The translations under genes were made by a program, and so were the position numbers. 41,527 bases of DNA, taken from contig JAHQYN010000018.1 in the NCBI GenBank assembly GCA_024421085.1, positions 1 to 41,527 on the forward strand, written 5' to 3'. This DNA comes from Acidimicrobiia bacterium. Its GTDB lineage: Bacteria; Actinomycetota; Acidimicrobiia; Acidimicrobiales; Aldehydirespiratoraceae. Below, one piece after another: positions 1 through 7,186 of this stretch. Below the pieces are notes generated by a model, which saw only the letters and a program-made list of their open reading frames with translations, ran no database searches and was not told the DNA's origin. Every line of letters starts with the position of its first letter. Within the stretch, counting starts at the first letter, position 1.

Positions 1-857
1 CCCTCGATGGGGATCAGGCGGCGGCCGCGAGGGGTGTCCAGGCGGGGGATCGCGGCTAGCAGGCCGGCGGTGTAGGGGTGGGCGGGGTGTTCGAAGACGT
101 CGTCGATCGGTCCGGTCTCGGCGGTGCGGCCTGCGTACATCACCAAAAGGCGGTGGGCGGTGCGGGCCACGACACCGAGATCGTGGGTTATCAGGATCAG
201 AGCCGAATCGACAGCCTGGCGGGCCCGCTCCAAGACGTCGAGAATCTGAGCCTGGATGGTCACGTCGAGCGCGGTTGTCGGCTCATCGGCGATCAACACG
301 TCAGGGTCGTTGGCGATGGCCATGGCGATCATCGCCCTCTGGCGCATGCCGCCGGAGAGTTCATGGGGATAGGAGTCCACCCGCCGGGCCGAGTCGGCGA
401 TACCCACAAGGTCCAACAGCCCCGCGGCGCGCCGGATCGACTCTTGACGCTTGAGTTTCTGGTGGACGCTGACTCCCTCGGCGATCTGCTCGCCGACCGA
501 CATGACCGGGTTGAGCGAGGTCATCGGGTCCTGGAAGACCATCGACATCGCCGATCCCCGCAACCGCTCGAGTCGCTTCTCAGGCATTCCCAAAAGTTCC
601 TGCCCGCGGTGGCGGATCGACCCGCTCACCCTCGCGTTGGGTGGGAGCAGTCCCATCGCTGCCAGGACACTGACCGACTTTCCCGAACCGGACTCTCCGG
701 CGATTGCCAGCACCTCGCCCTCATGCACATCCCAAGACACCCCTCGGACTGCCTGCACAACGCCATCGTCGGTAGGGAACTCGACGGCCAGATCGCGCAC
801 CGACAAGATCGCAGTCGGATCCGCCTCGCCGCTGCTCAACGGGTCGCCGCTGTTCAT
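1..857 (-). CDS. Oligopeptide/dipeptide ABC transporter ATP-binding protein, OppD/DppD type (3' end off window)
   Basis: Reading the minus strand from an ATG at 857 gives MNSGDPLSS..., then Walker [11 protein letters not shown], the Q-loop segment [12 protein letters not shown] characteristic of OppD/DppD ATPases, the signature [14 protein letters not shown], Walker [14 protein letters not shown] and the switch histidine in LILITHDLG. The frame stays open to base 1, so the C-terminal peptide-transporter domain is cut off and the ORF track does not list it. Its ATG overlaps the stop of the oppC-like gene (ATGA), implying translational coupling. It should power the importer by ATP hydrolysis at the inner face of the membrane. 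Substrate cannot be read from the sequence. Confidence 0.93.
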   Translation of the reverse strand, partial: MNSGDPLSSGEADPTAILSVRDLAVEFPTDDGVVQAVRGVSWDVHEGEVLAIAGESGSGKSVSVLAAMGLLPPNARVSGSIRHRGQELLGMPEKRLERLRGSAMSMVFQDPMTSLNPVMSVGEQIAEGVSVHQKLKRQESIRRAAGLLDLVGIADSARRVDSYPHELSGGMRQRAMIAMAIANDPDVLIADEPTTALDVTIQAQILDVLERARQAVDSALILITHDLGVVARTAHRLLVMYAGRTAETGPIDDVFEHPAHPYTAGLLAAIPRLDTPRGRRLIPIE

Positions 858-1879
858 TGTGGTCGCCTCTGGCGGGTGGCGCGCCTTTGGCGGGTGGCGA
901 GCCTTTGGCGAGGATCGAGCCTTTGGCGGGGATCGAGCCTTTGACGGGTGGCGCGCCTCTGGCGGGTGGCGCGCCTCTGGCGGGTGGCGCGTCTTTGACG
1001 GGGATCGAAGGCGTCGCGCAGGCCGTCACCCACGAAGTTCACGCAGAGCACCAGCGCGATCAGCACCGCGCCCGGCAGGTAGAAGAGCCACCAGCGCGTG
1101 CGTGCGGCATCACGGCCCTCGTCCACCAGCGCCCCCAGCGATACCTCAGGCGGTTGGATGCCGAACCCGAGGAAGGCCAGCGCCGTCTCAACAAGGATCG
1201 CCGTGGCCACCGTGAGCGTGGCATAGACGACCACCGAGCTCATGACGTTGGGGATTAGGTGGCGGAAGATGATTCGTGTGTTGGAGGCCCCCAATGCGGC
1301 GGCGGCCTCGATGTACTCCTTCTCGCGGATCGAGAACACTTCACCCCGCACCACCCGAGCCAGCGGCGCCCACAGGAACAACCCGATCACCACGGCCACG
1401 AACATGAGCGAACTCCCGCCGACGGCGCGGGTGCGGGTTGCCAACACCATCAGCACCGGCAGCAGCGGCAGAATCAACAGGAAGTCGACCAACAGTCCCA
1501 CACCGGCGTCCACACGGCCCCTGAACCAACCCTGTACCGCACCCAGAACCGTCCCCAGAACCGTGGCGATCGCCGCCACCACCATGCTGACGTGGATCGA
1601 GACCCGCAGCCCCCGCATCGACTGGGCGAACATGTCGTGACCGATCGTGTCGGTGCCGAACCAGTGATCCGCCGAGGGTCCCTGCGACAGGTCTCTGGAG
1701 AGCTCCTTGTAGTTCCAACCCGTGAGCGGCTCGGCCATGAAGGTCAGCACGTAGCCGGCCAGGGCCACGACCAGTGCGCCGACCGCGAAACGGTGCGAGA
1801 AGAAGCGTCCCGCCACCGTGCGCCACTGCGAGCGGGGCACCACCTCAGAGACGAACGCCGGACGGCTCGGATCATCCAT
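854..1879 (-). CDS. Peptide ABC transporter permease, OppC/DppC type, with repetitive Arg-rich tail
   Basis: A binding-protein-dependent permease with an N-terminal membrane helix, a periplasmic stretch (HWFGTDTIGHDMFAQ) typical of OppC, several further helices and the EAA loop EYIEAAAALGASNTRIIFRHLIPN that docks on the ATPase. I choose the ATG at 1879 (MDDPSRP) over the ORF-track start at 1897 because a GAGGG lies just upstream and the 8-base overlap with the oppB stop suggests coupling. After the last helix (ending near NFVGDGLRDAF) the protein runs into eight hexapeptides of the form (AT/DP)RQR(R/L), an unusual basic cytoplasmic tail encoded by an 18-bp repeat. Known homologues end shortly after the last helix, so the tail looks acquired. 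Confidence 0.93.
   Translation of the reverse strand: MDDPSRPAFVSEVVPRSQWRTVAGRFFSHRFAVGALVVALAGYVLTFMAEPLTGWNYKELSRDLSQGPSADHWFGTDTIGHDMFAQSMRGLRVSIHVSMVVAAIATVLGTVLGAVQGWFRGRVDAGVGLLVDFLLILPLLPVLMVLATRTRAVGGSSLMFVAVVIGLFLWAPLARVVRGEVFSIREKEYIEAAAALGASNTRIIFRHLIPNVMSSVVVYATLTVATAILVETALAFLGFGIQPPEVSLGALVDEGRDAARTRWWLFYLPGAVLIALVLCVNFVGDGLRDAFDPRQRRATRQRRATRQRRATRQRLDPRQRLDPRQRLATRQRRATRQRRPQ
863..1006 (-). repeat. 18-bp in-frame tandem repeat encoding the oppC C-terminal tail
   Basis: Eight units of about 18 bp (consensus on the minus strand CGCCACCCGCCAGAGGCG). They encode DPRQRR, ATRQRR, ATRQRR, ATRQRL, DPRQRL, DPRQRL, ATRQRR and ATRQRR before the final Pro-Gln-stop. Two sub-variants (GATCCC and GCCACC openings) are interleaved. 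The period is six codons, so copy-number change would not break the frame or the ATGA junction with the next gene. Confidence 0.95.
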
Positions 1880-2855
1880 GGCGAACCCTCGGATCAAGCA
1901 GGCCGTACACCAGGTCGGTGAGCAGGTTCACGGCGATCACCGAGACTCCCACCGCCAACAACCAGCCCTGAGAGACGGCCACGTCCCCGTCGAGCAGCGA
2001 GTCCAGGAACAGGCGGCCCATGCCCTGCCAGTTGAACACCACCTCGGTCACCACTGTGCCGCCTATGAGCGTGCCGAAAGTCAACCCCGTGTAGCTCACC
2101 ACAGGCAGCAGGGCGTTGCGGAGTGCATGGCGGGTGATCACCCTGCTTCGAGGCACGCCCTTGGCGCGGGCAGTACGGATGTAGTCGCTCTCCAGCACGT
2201 CCAACATCGCCGAACGCTGAAAGCGGCTGGTGGCTGCAAGCTGGATCAGGATCAGCGTCAGCGCGGGCAGGATGATGTGCCCGGCCCGGTCCGCCCAGGT
2301 GCCCCAGAAATCAGCGTCGAGACGAGGAGACTGCTCACCGATGGTGAAGAAGACCCGCCGTCCCCACCAGTCGTTGAAGCGGATTCCCAAGTCTTTGAGC
2401 ACCGCCCCGAGCCAGAACACGGGCATGGCGAAGAACAGGAACGCGAAGAAGGTCGACACGTTGTCGAAGACGCTGTATTTCCGCACCGCGCTGACCACTC
2501 CGACCGCCACCCCGAAGATCACCGAGATCACCGTGGCTGCAATCACCAGCCGCATGGTCACTGGAATGGCCTCGCCCAAAAGGGTTGTGACCGCGCGGCC
2601 GTTCTCGGTGGAGGAACCCATGTCGCCGCGCACCAGGTCGCCCAGCCAGTTTCCGTAACGCTCGATCAACGGCTTGTCCAGACCGAGGGAGGCTTCGAGG
2701 CGGGCGACCTGCTCTGCGCCGCCGGGTTGGGACAACAGGAAGACCCGCTGCTCGGCGATCGGGTCCACCGTCGCAACCAGCAGGAACGCCACCAGGGTCG
2801 CGAAGAACAGGACCGGTATGGAGATCAGCAGCTTGCGTGTTGCGTACCCGAGCAC
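1872..2855 (-). CDS. Peptide ABC transporter permease, OppB/DppB type
   Basis: The 327-residue product starts with GTG (LGYATRKLLISIPVLFFATLVAFLL), the usual N-terminal helix of OppB/DppB permeases. It has a large periplasmic loop, further membrane helices and the EAA motif DYIRTARAKGVPRSRVITRHALRNALLP. The C-terminus ...YGLLDPRVRHG is the standard OppB ending and overlaps the start of the oppC-like gene. It would form the translocation channel with that partner. A GGCGG about 4 bases before the GTG is a weak ribosome site. Upstream lies the 18-bp array separating it from the binding-protein gene. Confidence 0.93.
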   Translation of the reverse strand: MLGYATRKLLISIPVLFFATLVAFLLVATVDPIAEQRVFLLSQPGGAEQVARLEASLGLDKPLIERYGNWLGDLVRGDMGSSTENGRAVTTLLGEAIPVTMRLVIAATVISVIFGVAVGVVSAVRKYSVFDNVSTFFAFLFFAMPVFWLGAVLKDLGIRFNDWWGRRVFFTIGEQSPRLDADFWGTWADRAGHIILPALTLILIQLAATSRFQRSAMLDVLESDYIRTARAKGVPRSRVITRHALRNALLPVVSYTGLTFGTLIGGTVVTEVVFNWQGMGRLFLDSLLDGDVAVSQGWLLAVGVSVIAVNLLTDLVYGLLDPRVRHG

Positions 2856-2912
2856 TGAGCCGCCACGTTATATCCCCGACGAGTAGGGGCGCGTCCAGAC
2901 CGTCGGTCACCG

Positions 2913-3036
2913 GAGCACCGTCGGCCCAAAGAGCACCGTCGGTCACCAGAGCACCGTCGGCCCAAAGAGCACCGTCGGCCCAAAGAGCACCGTCGGTCAC
3001 CAGAGCACCGTCGGCCCAAAGAGCACCGTCGGTCAG
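2913..3036. repeat. 18-bp tandem array between binding-protein gene and oppB
   Basis: Seven copies, spaced exactly 18 bp, of gagcaccgtcggcccaaa or its variant ending in gtcacca, plus a degenerate eighth at the left. Read in the direction of transcription, the units alternate TGACCGACGGTGCTC and GGGCCGACGGTGCTC. The first TGA is the stop codon of the binding-protein gene, and in-frame TGA recurs through the array. GTGCTC also matches the first two codons of oppB (GTG CTC GGG). The unit therefore appears assembled from the borders of the two genes. Confidence 0.95.
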
Positions 3037-4808
3037 GAGAAGGACCACTGCTCAAGGTTCCAGGTGAAGCTCTCCAGGGTGGGATTGTCCTCGAGATTGT
3101 TGAGGGTGTCGTTGTAGGCCAGGAAGAACGGAAGCTGGTAGACCGGGACGTTGGGCAGTGTCTGCCACATCAGAGCGTCAGCCTCGTTGAGCAGTTCTGC
3201 CTGCCGATCGAGGTCCAAGGTGAACGTCGATTCGGTCAGCAGGTCGTTGACCCGGTCGTCGACGTAAGCGCCGGGGTTGCTCGCGCTGCCGCTCCCGAAC
3301 ACCTGCATGGTCGAACTGGCAGGCAGCGGCCCGCCGACCCAGGCGAAGATCACCAGGTCGAAATCACCCGGGGGGTCTGGCGGATCGTTCTCGGAACCGA
3401 ACACCGGGCCGAATATCTCCCCGCCGGGCAGGTTGTCGATGGTCACCTCGATCCCCGCTTCGCCCAGTTGGCTCTGCACGAGTTCCTGAAACTGTTCCCG
3501 CCGGGAATTCCCTCCGGTGGTGCGGATGCGCAGGCTCAGCCGCCGCCCGTCGCGGGCGTAGACCCCGTCGTCGCCTTCGGTCCAACCGCCCTGCTCCAGC
3601 GCGGCCCGCGCTGCTTCGACGTCGCGGGTGCGGAACTCGGCGGGCGTGTTGTCCTGGTACTGCGGCTGACCGTTCACGAAGACCCGATTGCCCAGCGGCT
3701 CAGCGCTGTCGGAGAACGGACGCATGAGTGCGGTCACGATCAGTTCGCGGTCGAGCGCCAGGGCGATTGCACGCCGAGCCTCCAAAGGCACCGTCGCAGT
3801 GTTGAAGGTGATGTGCTCCCAGGTGGGGCCGAAGGTGATCGTGGAGGCCACGCCGTCGAGGGCTCCGATCTGATCCACCAGGTCGACCTGCGGCTGGGGA
3901 TAGATCACGTCGACCTCACCGTTCTCGAGGGCGAGCGGAAGGTTGCCGACATCGCTGATGAATCGGAACGTCACTTCGTCGATGTGGGGGCCGTCGCCGA
4001 ACCAGGTCGGGTTGGGCACCAGGGTAAGGTCGCTGCCCGGGTTGTATTCGTCGACCTGGTAGGGGCCGGCGGCCAACATCGGGTCCCCTTTGAAACCCTC
4101 GGTCCAGTCTAGGCCGAGGTGCGCGGGTGGGAACGGGCCCGAGAACAGCGCGATGTACTCGACGAAGGGCTGACCCTCGGGCCAGCTCAGCCGCACGGTC
4201 TTGTCGTCCACGACCTCGAGTTCGGCGCTGTCGAAACCGGCGGTCGCGGCGCAGTCGTCTTCGGGGTCGTTGCAGTTCTCGAAGTAGAACTCCAGGTCGT
4301 CGGAGCTGACGGGGGTCCCGTCGCTCCAGTTGGCGTCGGCGCGCAGTCGGTACTCCACGACCAGCGGGTCTTCGTTGACGATGGTCGGGAGCGTCTCGCA
4401 GAAGTACGGCTCGAATGTGGAGTTGGGAAGGGTGCGTGTGCAGGTCGGCCAGACGGCGCGGATGACCTGTCGTCCGGCCAGGAGGTTGTCGCCGGCGGTC
4501 AGGTTGTTGAAGTTGGTGAGTTCCTGCTCCAGACCGATGACCACCGAGGTGGGTTCGCTCGACGGTTCAGCGGCGGTGGTCGTAGTGGTCGTGGCCCCGT
4601 CAGGCGATTCGGCACCGGGTTGGTCGGGTTGGTCGTTGTCGCCGCAGGCGACGGCCAGCAAGGTCAGCGCGGTCACGATCCCAACCCAGCGAAACGACCT
4701 GTGCCGTTTGAACCCGGCGTGCTGTTTGATCCCGGCGTGCCGGGCGGACCCGGCGTGATGTGTGATCCCGGCGTGCCGGGCGGACCCATTGTGATTGTGT
4801 CGCTTCAT
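3033..4808 (-). CDS. Peptide/nickel-type ABC transporter substrate-binding lipoprotein (SBP_bac_5 family)
   Basis: The start chosen is the ATG at 4808 (MKRHNHN), preceded by a GAAGGA about 10 bases upstream. The longer ORF-track start is unsupported. A hydrophobic stretch WVGIVTALTLLAVAC ends in a lipobox with Cys at about residue 55, so the mature protein is a lipid-anchored extracellular receptor. After an acidic Thr-rich linker comes the family 5 solute-binding fold, with segments such as EYRLRADANWSDGTPVSSDD and a C-terminal LPNVPVYQLPFF. It should deliver peptides to the OppB/OppC-like channel encoded downstream. The n-region before the signal helix is unusually long, with five Gly/His-rich hexapeptides. 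Confidence 0.92.
   Translation of the reverse strand: MKRHNHNGSARHAGITHHAGSARHAGIKQHAGFKRHRSFRWVGIVTALTLLAVACGDNDQPDQPGAESPDGATTTTTTAAEPSSEPTSVVIGLEQELTNFNNLTAGDNLLAGRQVIRAVWPTCTRTLPNSTFEPYFCETLPTIVNEDPLVVEYRLRADANWSDGTPVSSDDLEFYFENCNDPEDDCAATAGFDSAELEVVDDKTVRLSWPEGQPFVEYIALFSGPFPPAHLGLDWTEGFKGDPMLAAGPYQVDEYNPGSDLTLVPNPTWFGDGPHIDEVTFRFISDVGNLPLALENGEVDVIYPQPQVDLVDQIGALDGVASTITFGPTWEHITFNTATVPLEARRAIALALDRELIVTALMRPFSDSAEPLGNRVFVNGQPQYQDNTPAEFRTRDVEAARAALEQGGWTEGDDGVYARDGRRLSLRIRTTGGNSRREQFQELVQSQLGEAGIEVTIDNLPGGEIFGPVFGSENDPPDPPGDFDLVIFAWVGGPLPASSTMQVFGSGSASNPGAYVDDRVNDLLTESTFTLDLDRQAELLNEADALMWQTLPNVPVYQLPFFLAYNDTLNNLEDNPTLESFTWNLEQWSFS
4698..4787 (-). repeat. 18-bp in-frame repeat in the lipoprotein signal-peptide n-region
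   Basis: Five six-codon units encode GSARHA, GITHHA, GSARHA, GIKQHA and GFKRHR immediately before the hydrophobic signal helix. The units alternate two sub-types, as in the oppC tail. No Met codon lies between the repeat and the hydrophobic core, so the repeat must be translated if the lipoprotein is made. Confidence 0.9.
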
Positions 4809-4862
4809 CGAAGTCGCATCCTTCGTCGGTGGCGTGCGGGCAGCCCACGTTAGCCTGCAAGT

Positions 4863-4877
4863 CACCCTCAGAGGGTG
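4863..4877. promoter_or_regulatory. Perfect palindrome, candidate operator upstream of the peptide-transporter operon
   Basis: CACCCTCAGAGGGTG is a perfect 7-1-7 inverted repeat in the gap between the kinase-like gene and the binding-protein gene, about 55 bases before the latter's ATG. The position fits a repressor site for the opp-like operon. No regulator gene is adjacent and no strong -10 box is evident, so the role is inferred. Confidence 0.4.
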
Positions 4878-4914
4878 CAACGACGACCGGAGCGCGCTGC
4901 GCAGATCCTGTGAA

Positions 4915-5763
4915 TCACTTCCGGCGGACCAGGGCCGTCAACTCGGATTGTTTGTTGCGGAGTCGCAGCGCCCAGTCTTGCAGGGTCTGTCGGATCGAGT
5001 CTTCCCAGCCCAAAGCGGCCACGGGCTGGTTCAACACCTCGGTTGTGCTCGGCAGGGGGTCGAGGCCGGCGATGACTGTCGGTTCGAAGTCGATGGTGGG
5101 TGTCGGGTCGTTGTCGGTGCGGACCTCCGCAGCGCTGGGCAGCCGGTCCTCGGGGTGCCCGAACAGTGCGGCCACGCGGCGAGGATCGGTCGGATCGGCG
5201 AGGACCGCGGCAAGGTCGCCGGCCAGGTCGGCGCTGCAACCGAGCAGCGCGAGAGCCGGTGCCGACCATTCGACGGTCGGGTCGATCACGATCCCCGTTG
5301 CACACTCGGCAACCACCAGTGCCACACCGACGATGTCGTCGCTGCGGTCGAGGGTGGAGCGGTCCCGCAGGCGCTGCGGTGTGCCCCTTGTGCGAGGGCT
5401 CGACGCCGGCCCGGCTGCGTCGAAGTCGGCGATCCAGAGACCTCCGTCGGGGGCCATCACAATGTTCGCGGGCTTGACGTCGCCGTGGACCACGCCGTGC
5501 TCGTGGATCTCGGCGAGCGCCGCGGCGATCCGGGCGCCGACCCCGCGGCACTCCGGCTCGCTGAGCCGACCCCGCTCCGCCAACACGTCAGCGAGGCTCC
5601 CGTCGCCGGCGACGGTCTCAACGACCGCCGGGTCGTAGGGGTCGCCGCCGCGATCCAGCGGGCCTGGAGTGGGGACCACGCCGGGGCCCTGCACCAAGCC
5701 CAGGACAGCGCGCTCAAGGGCGGCCCGGTTGACGGGAGACACTTTGCGATGGTTGGATGACAT
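4915..5763 (-). CDS. Protein-kinase-like protein with atypical active site
   Basis: The centre of this 282-aa protein carries a bacterial Ser/Thr kinase catalytic loop, HEHGVVHGDVKPANIVM (near residue 90), followed by LWIADFD (near 112). The HRD arginine is replaced by Gly, as in several PknB-like enzymes, and the DFG glycine is replaced by Asp. The N-lobe is very short: no glycine-rich loop and no clear VAIK lysine are visible in the first 85 residues. No membrane helix or sensor domain follows. The C-terminal third is acidic and Pro/Thr-rich, then basic. The start ATG lies close to a possible -10 box, so the message may be nearly leaderless. It is either a degenerate kinase or a pseudokinase; substrate unknown. 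Confidence 0.75.
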   Translation of the reverse strand: MSSNHRKVSPVNRAALERAVLGLVQGPGVVPTPGPLDRGGDPYDPAVVETVAGDGSLADVLAERGRLSEPECRGVGARIAAALAEIHEHGVVHGDVKPANIVMAPDGGLWIADFDAAGPASSPRTRGTPQRLRDRSTLDRSDDIVGVALVVAECATGIVIDPTVEWSAPALALLGCSADLAGDLAAVLADPTDPRRVAALFGHPEDRLPSAAEVRTDNDPTPTIDFEPTVIAGLDPLPSTTEVLNQPVAALGWEDSIRQTLQDWALRLRNKQSELTALVRRK

Positions 5764-5847
5764 TGCAAAGCACAGAATAACAACAGATATGCTTAATCAC
5801 ATGACTGAGTTGGCGGCGCTGCGCTCGACCCGCAGGCAAATCACCGC

Positions 5848-5874
5848 TTGAGGCCTCCGGGCGCAAGCTACGAT
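5848..5874 (+). promoter_or_regulatory. Candidate promoter of hom-thrC-thrB, leaderless
   Basis: TACGAT at 5869-5874 is a good -10 element, with a weaker TTGAGG 15 bases upstream. Only eight bases separate the -10 from the GTG start of hom and no Shine-Dalgarno sequence is present, so transcription probably begins at or next to the start codon. Confidence 0.5.
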
Positions 5875-5882
5875 CGTCGCCC

Positions 5883-7184
5883 GTGAAGCAGGTATCGATC
5901 GGTCTACTCGGATGCGGCAATGTCGGCAGTGCGTTCGTGTCGTTGTTGGAGCAGCGACGGACCACCATCTCGGCGCGCACGGGCGTTGAGCTTCGGGTGA
6001 CACGCGCAGCGGTCCGCTCGCTCAACAAGGACCGCGGACTCAAACTGCCCGCAGGCGTGTTCACCGACGACGCTGCGTCTGTGGTCGAAGATCCGGACGT
6101 CGACATCATCGTCGAGTTGATCGGTGGGGTCGATGAGCCGCTGGAACTGCTTCGCCGCGCGGTCGAACTTCGCAAACCGGTGGTGACCGGCAACAAGGCT
6201 CTGCTCGCGTCCCACGGCGCTGAACTGTTCGCGGCGGCCGACGCCGCCGGCGTCGATTTCCTCTTCGAGGCCGCAGTAGCCGGCGGGATACCCCTGATGC
6301 GACCGCTGAAGGCTTCGCTCGCAGGTGAACCCGTCCGTCGGGTGATGGGGATCATCAACGGCACCACCAACTACATCCTGACCAGGATGACCGACGCTGG
6401 CATCGACTATCGGACCGCGCTCGGCGAGGCGCAGGAGCTCGGCTATGCAGAGGCCGATCCGACCGCTGATGTGGAGGGGTACGACGCCGGCGCAAAAGCC
6501 GCGATCATCGCCTCGATCGTCTTCGGCTCGGTGGTGCAGTCAACCGACGTGTACCACGAGGGGATTTCGAACATCACCGCCGAGGACATCTCGGTGGCGG
6601 ACCGAATGGGATTCGCCGTCAAGGCCATTGCCGTCATCGAGGCGTTCGGGGACAACATCAGGAACCACCCGGAGATAGCGATCCGGGTCCACCCCGCGCT
6701 CGTCGTCAAGTCACACCCCCTCGCGGCCGTGCGCGACAGCTTCAATGCCGTGTTCATCGAGGGCGAAGCGGTCGGTGATCTGATGTTCTACGGGCGAGGT
6801 GCCGGTGGCCGACCGACAGCCAGTGCGGTCCTCGGTGATGTGGTCGACGCCGCCACCAACATGGTTCACGGCACACCGGGCCGGATCGGCGCCCTCGCAC
6901 CCGCCCGGATCCGACCACTGGACGCCCTGAAATCGGCGTTCTACATGAGCCTCGCCGTCACCGACCGGCCGGGTGTGCTGGCCCAGGTCGCTGATGTGTT
7001 CGGCCGCCACGGCGTGTCGATCCAGTCGATGGAACAGCAGGGCCTCGGAGATCGTGCCCGTCTGATCTTCATTACCCACGACTCGGTGGAGGCAGCCGTG
7101 AAAGCCACGATGGCCGAGTTGCGGCACCTCGATGCAGTCGTCGACGTCCACTCCGCCATCCGGGTGATCGGTGGCGAGGGCTGA
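5883..7184 (+). CDS. hom: Homoserine dehydrogenase
   Basis: This enzyme reduces aspartate semialdehyde to homoserine with NAD(P)H in the cytoplasm, at the branch toward threonine and methionine. The Rossmann fingerprint GLLGCGNVGSA lies at residues 7-17. The family segment NGTTNYILTRM and the catalytic-domain signature EAQELGYAEADPTADVEGYDAGAK follow. From about residue 353 there is an ACT domain (DRPGVLAQVADVFGRHGVSIQSMEQ), the usual site of threonine feedback control in Gram-positive enzymes. The length of 433 aa is normal for the ACT-containing form. Start is a GTG just downstream of a -10 box. The stop is two bases before thrC, giving a tight operon. Confidence 0.97.
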   Translation: MKQVSIGLLGCGNVGSAFVSLLEQRRTTISARTGVELRVTRAAVRSLNKDRGLKLPAGVFTDDAASVVEDPDVDIIVELIGGVDEPLELLRRAVELRKPVVTGNKALLASHGAELFAAADAAGVDFLFEAAVAGGIPLMRPLKASLAGEPVRRVMGIINGTTNYILTRMTDAGIDYRTALGEAQELGYAEADPTADVEGYDAGAKAAIIASIVFGSVVQSTDVYHEGISNITAEDISVADRMGFAVKAIAVIEAFGDNIRNHPEIAIRVHPALVVKSHPLAAVRDSFNAVFIEGEAVGDLMFYGRGAGGRPTASAVLGDVVDAATNMVHGTPGRIGALAPARIRPLDALKSAFYMSLAVTDRPGVLAQVADVFGRHGVSIQSMEQQGLGDRARLIFITHDSVEAAVKATMAELRHLDAVVDVHSAIRVIGGEG

Positions 7185-7186
7185 CC

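Noticed and set aside
451-1215. 254-codon plus frame over oppD and oppC
   Set aside because: Antisense shadow of two well-supported transporter genes; composition is that of GC-rich reverse-complement sequence.
2895-3040. Regular short repeats that could suggest a CRISPR array (also 8558-8850 and 27201-27325)
   Set aside because: Units are directly adjacent with no unique spacers, and no cas genes are present; these are tandem repeats.
2335-3048. 237-codon minus frame through the opp array into oppB (MVLLLTDGALWADG...)
   Set aside because: It is open only because the array has no stops in that frame, then runs out of frame through a clear OppB gene.
4119-4853. 244-codon plus frame across the binding-protein gene
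   Set aside because: Antisense to a complete SBP_bac_5 lipoprotein with a signal peptide; no ribosome site or family resemblance.
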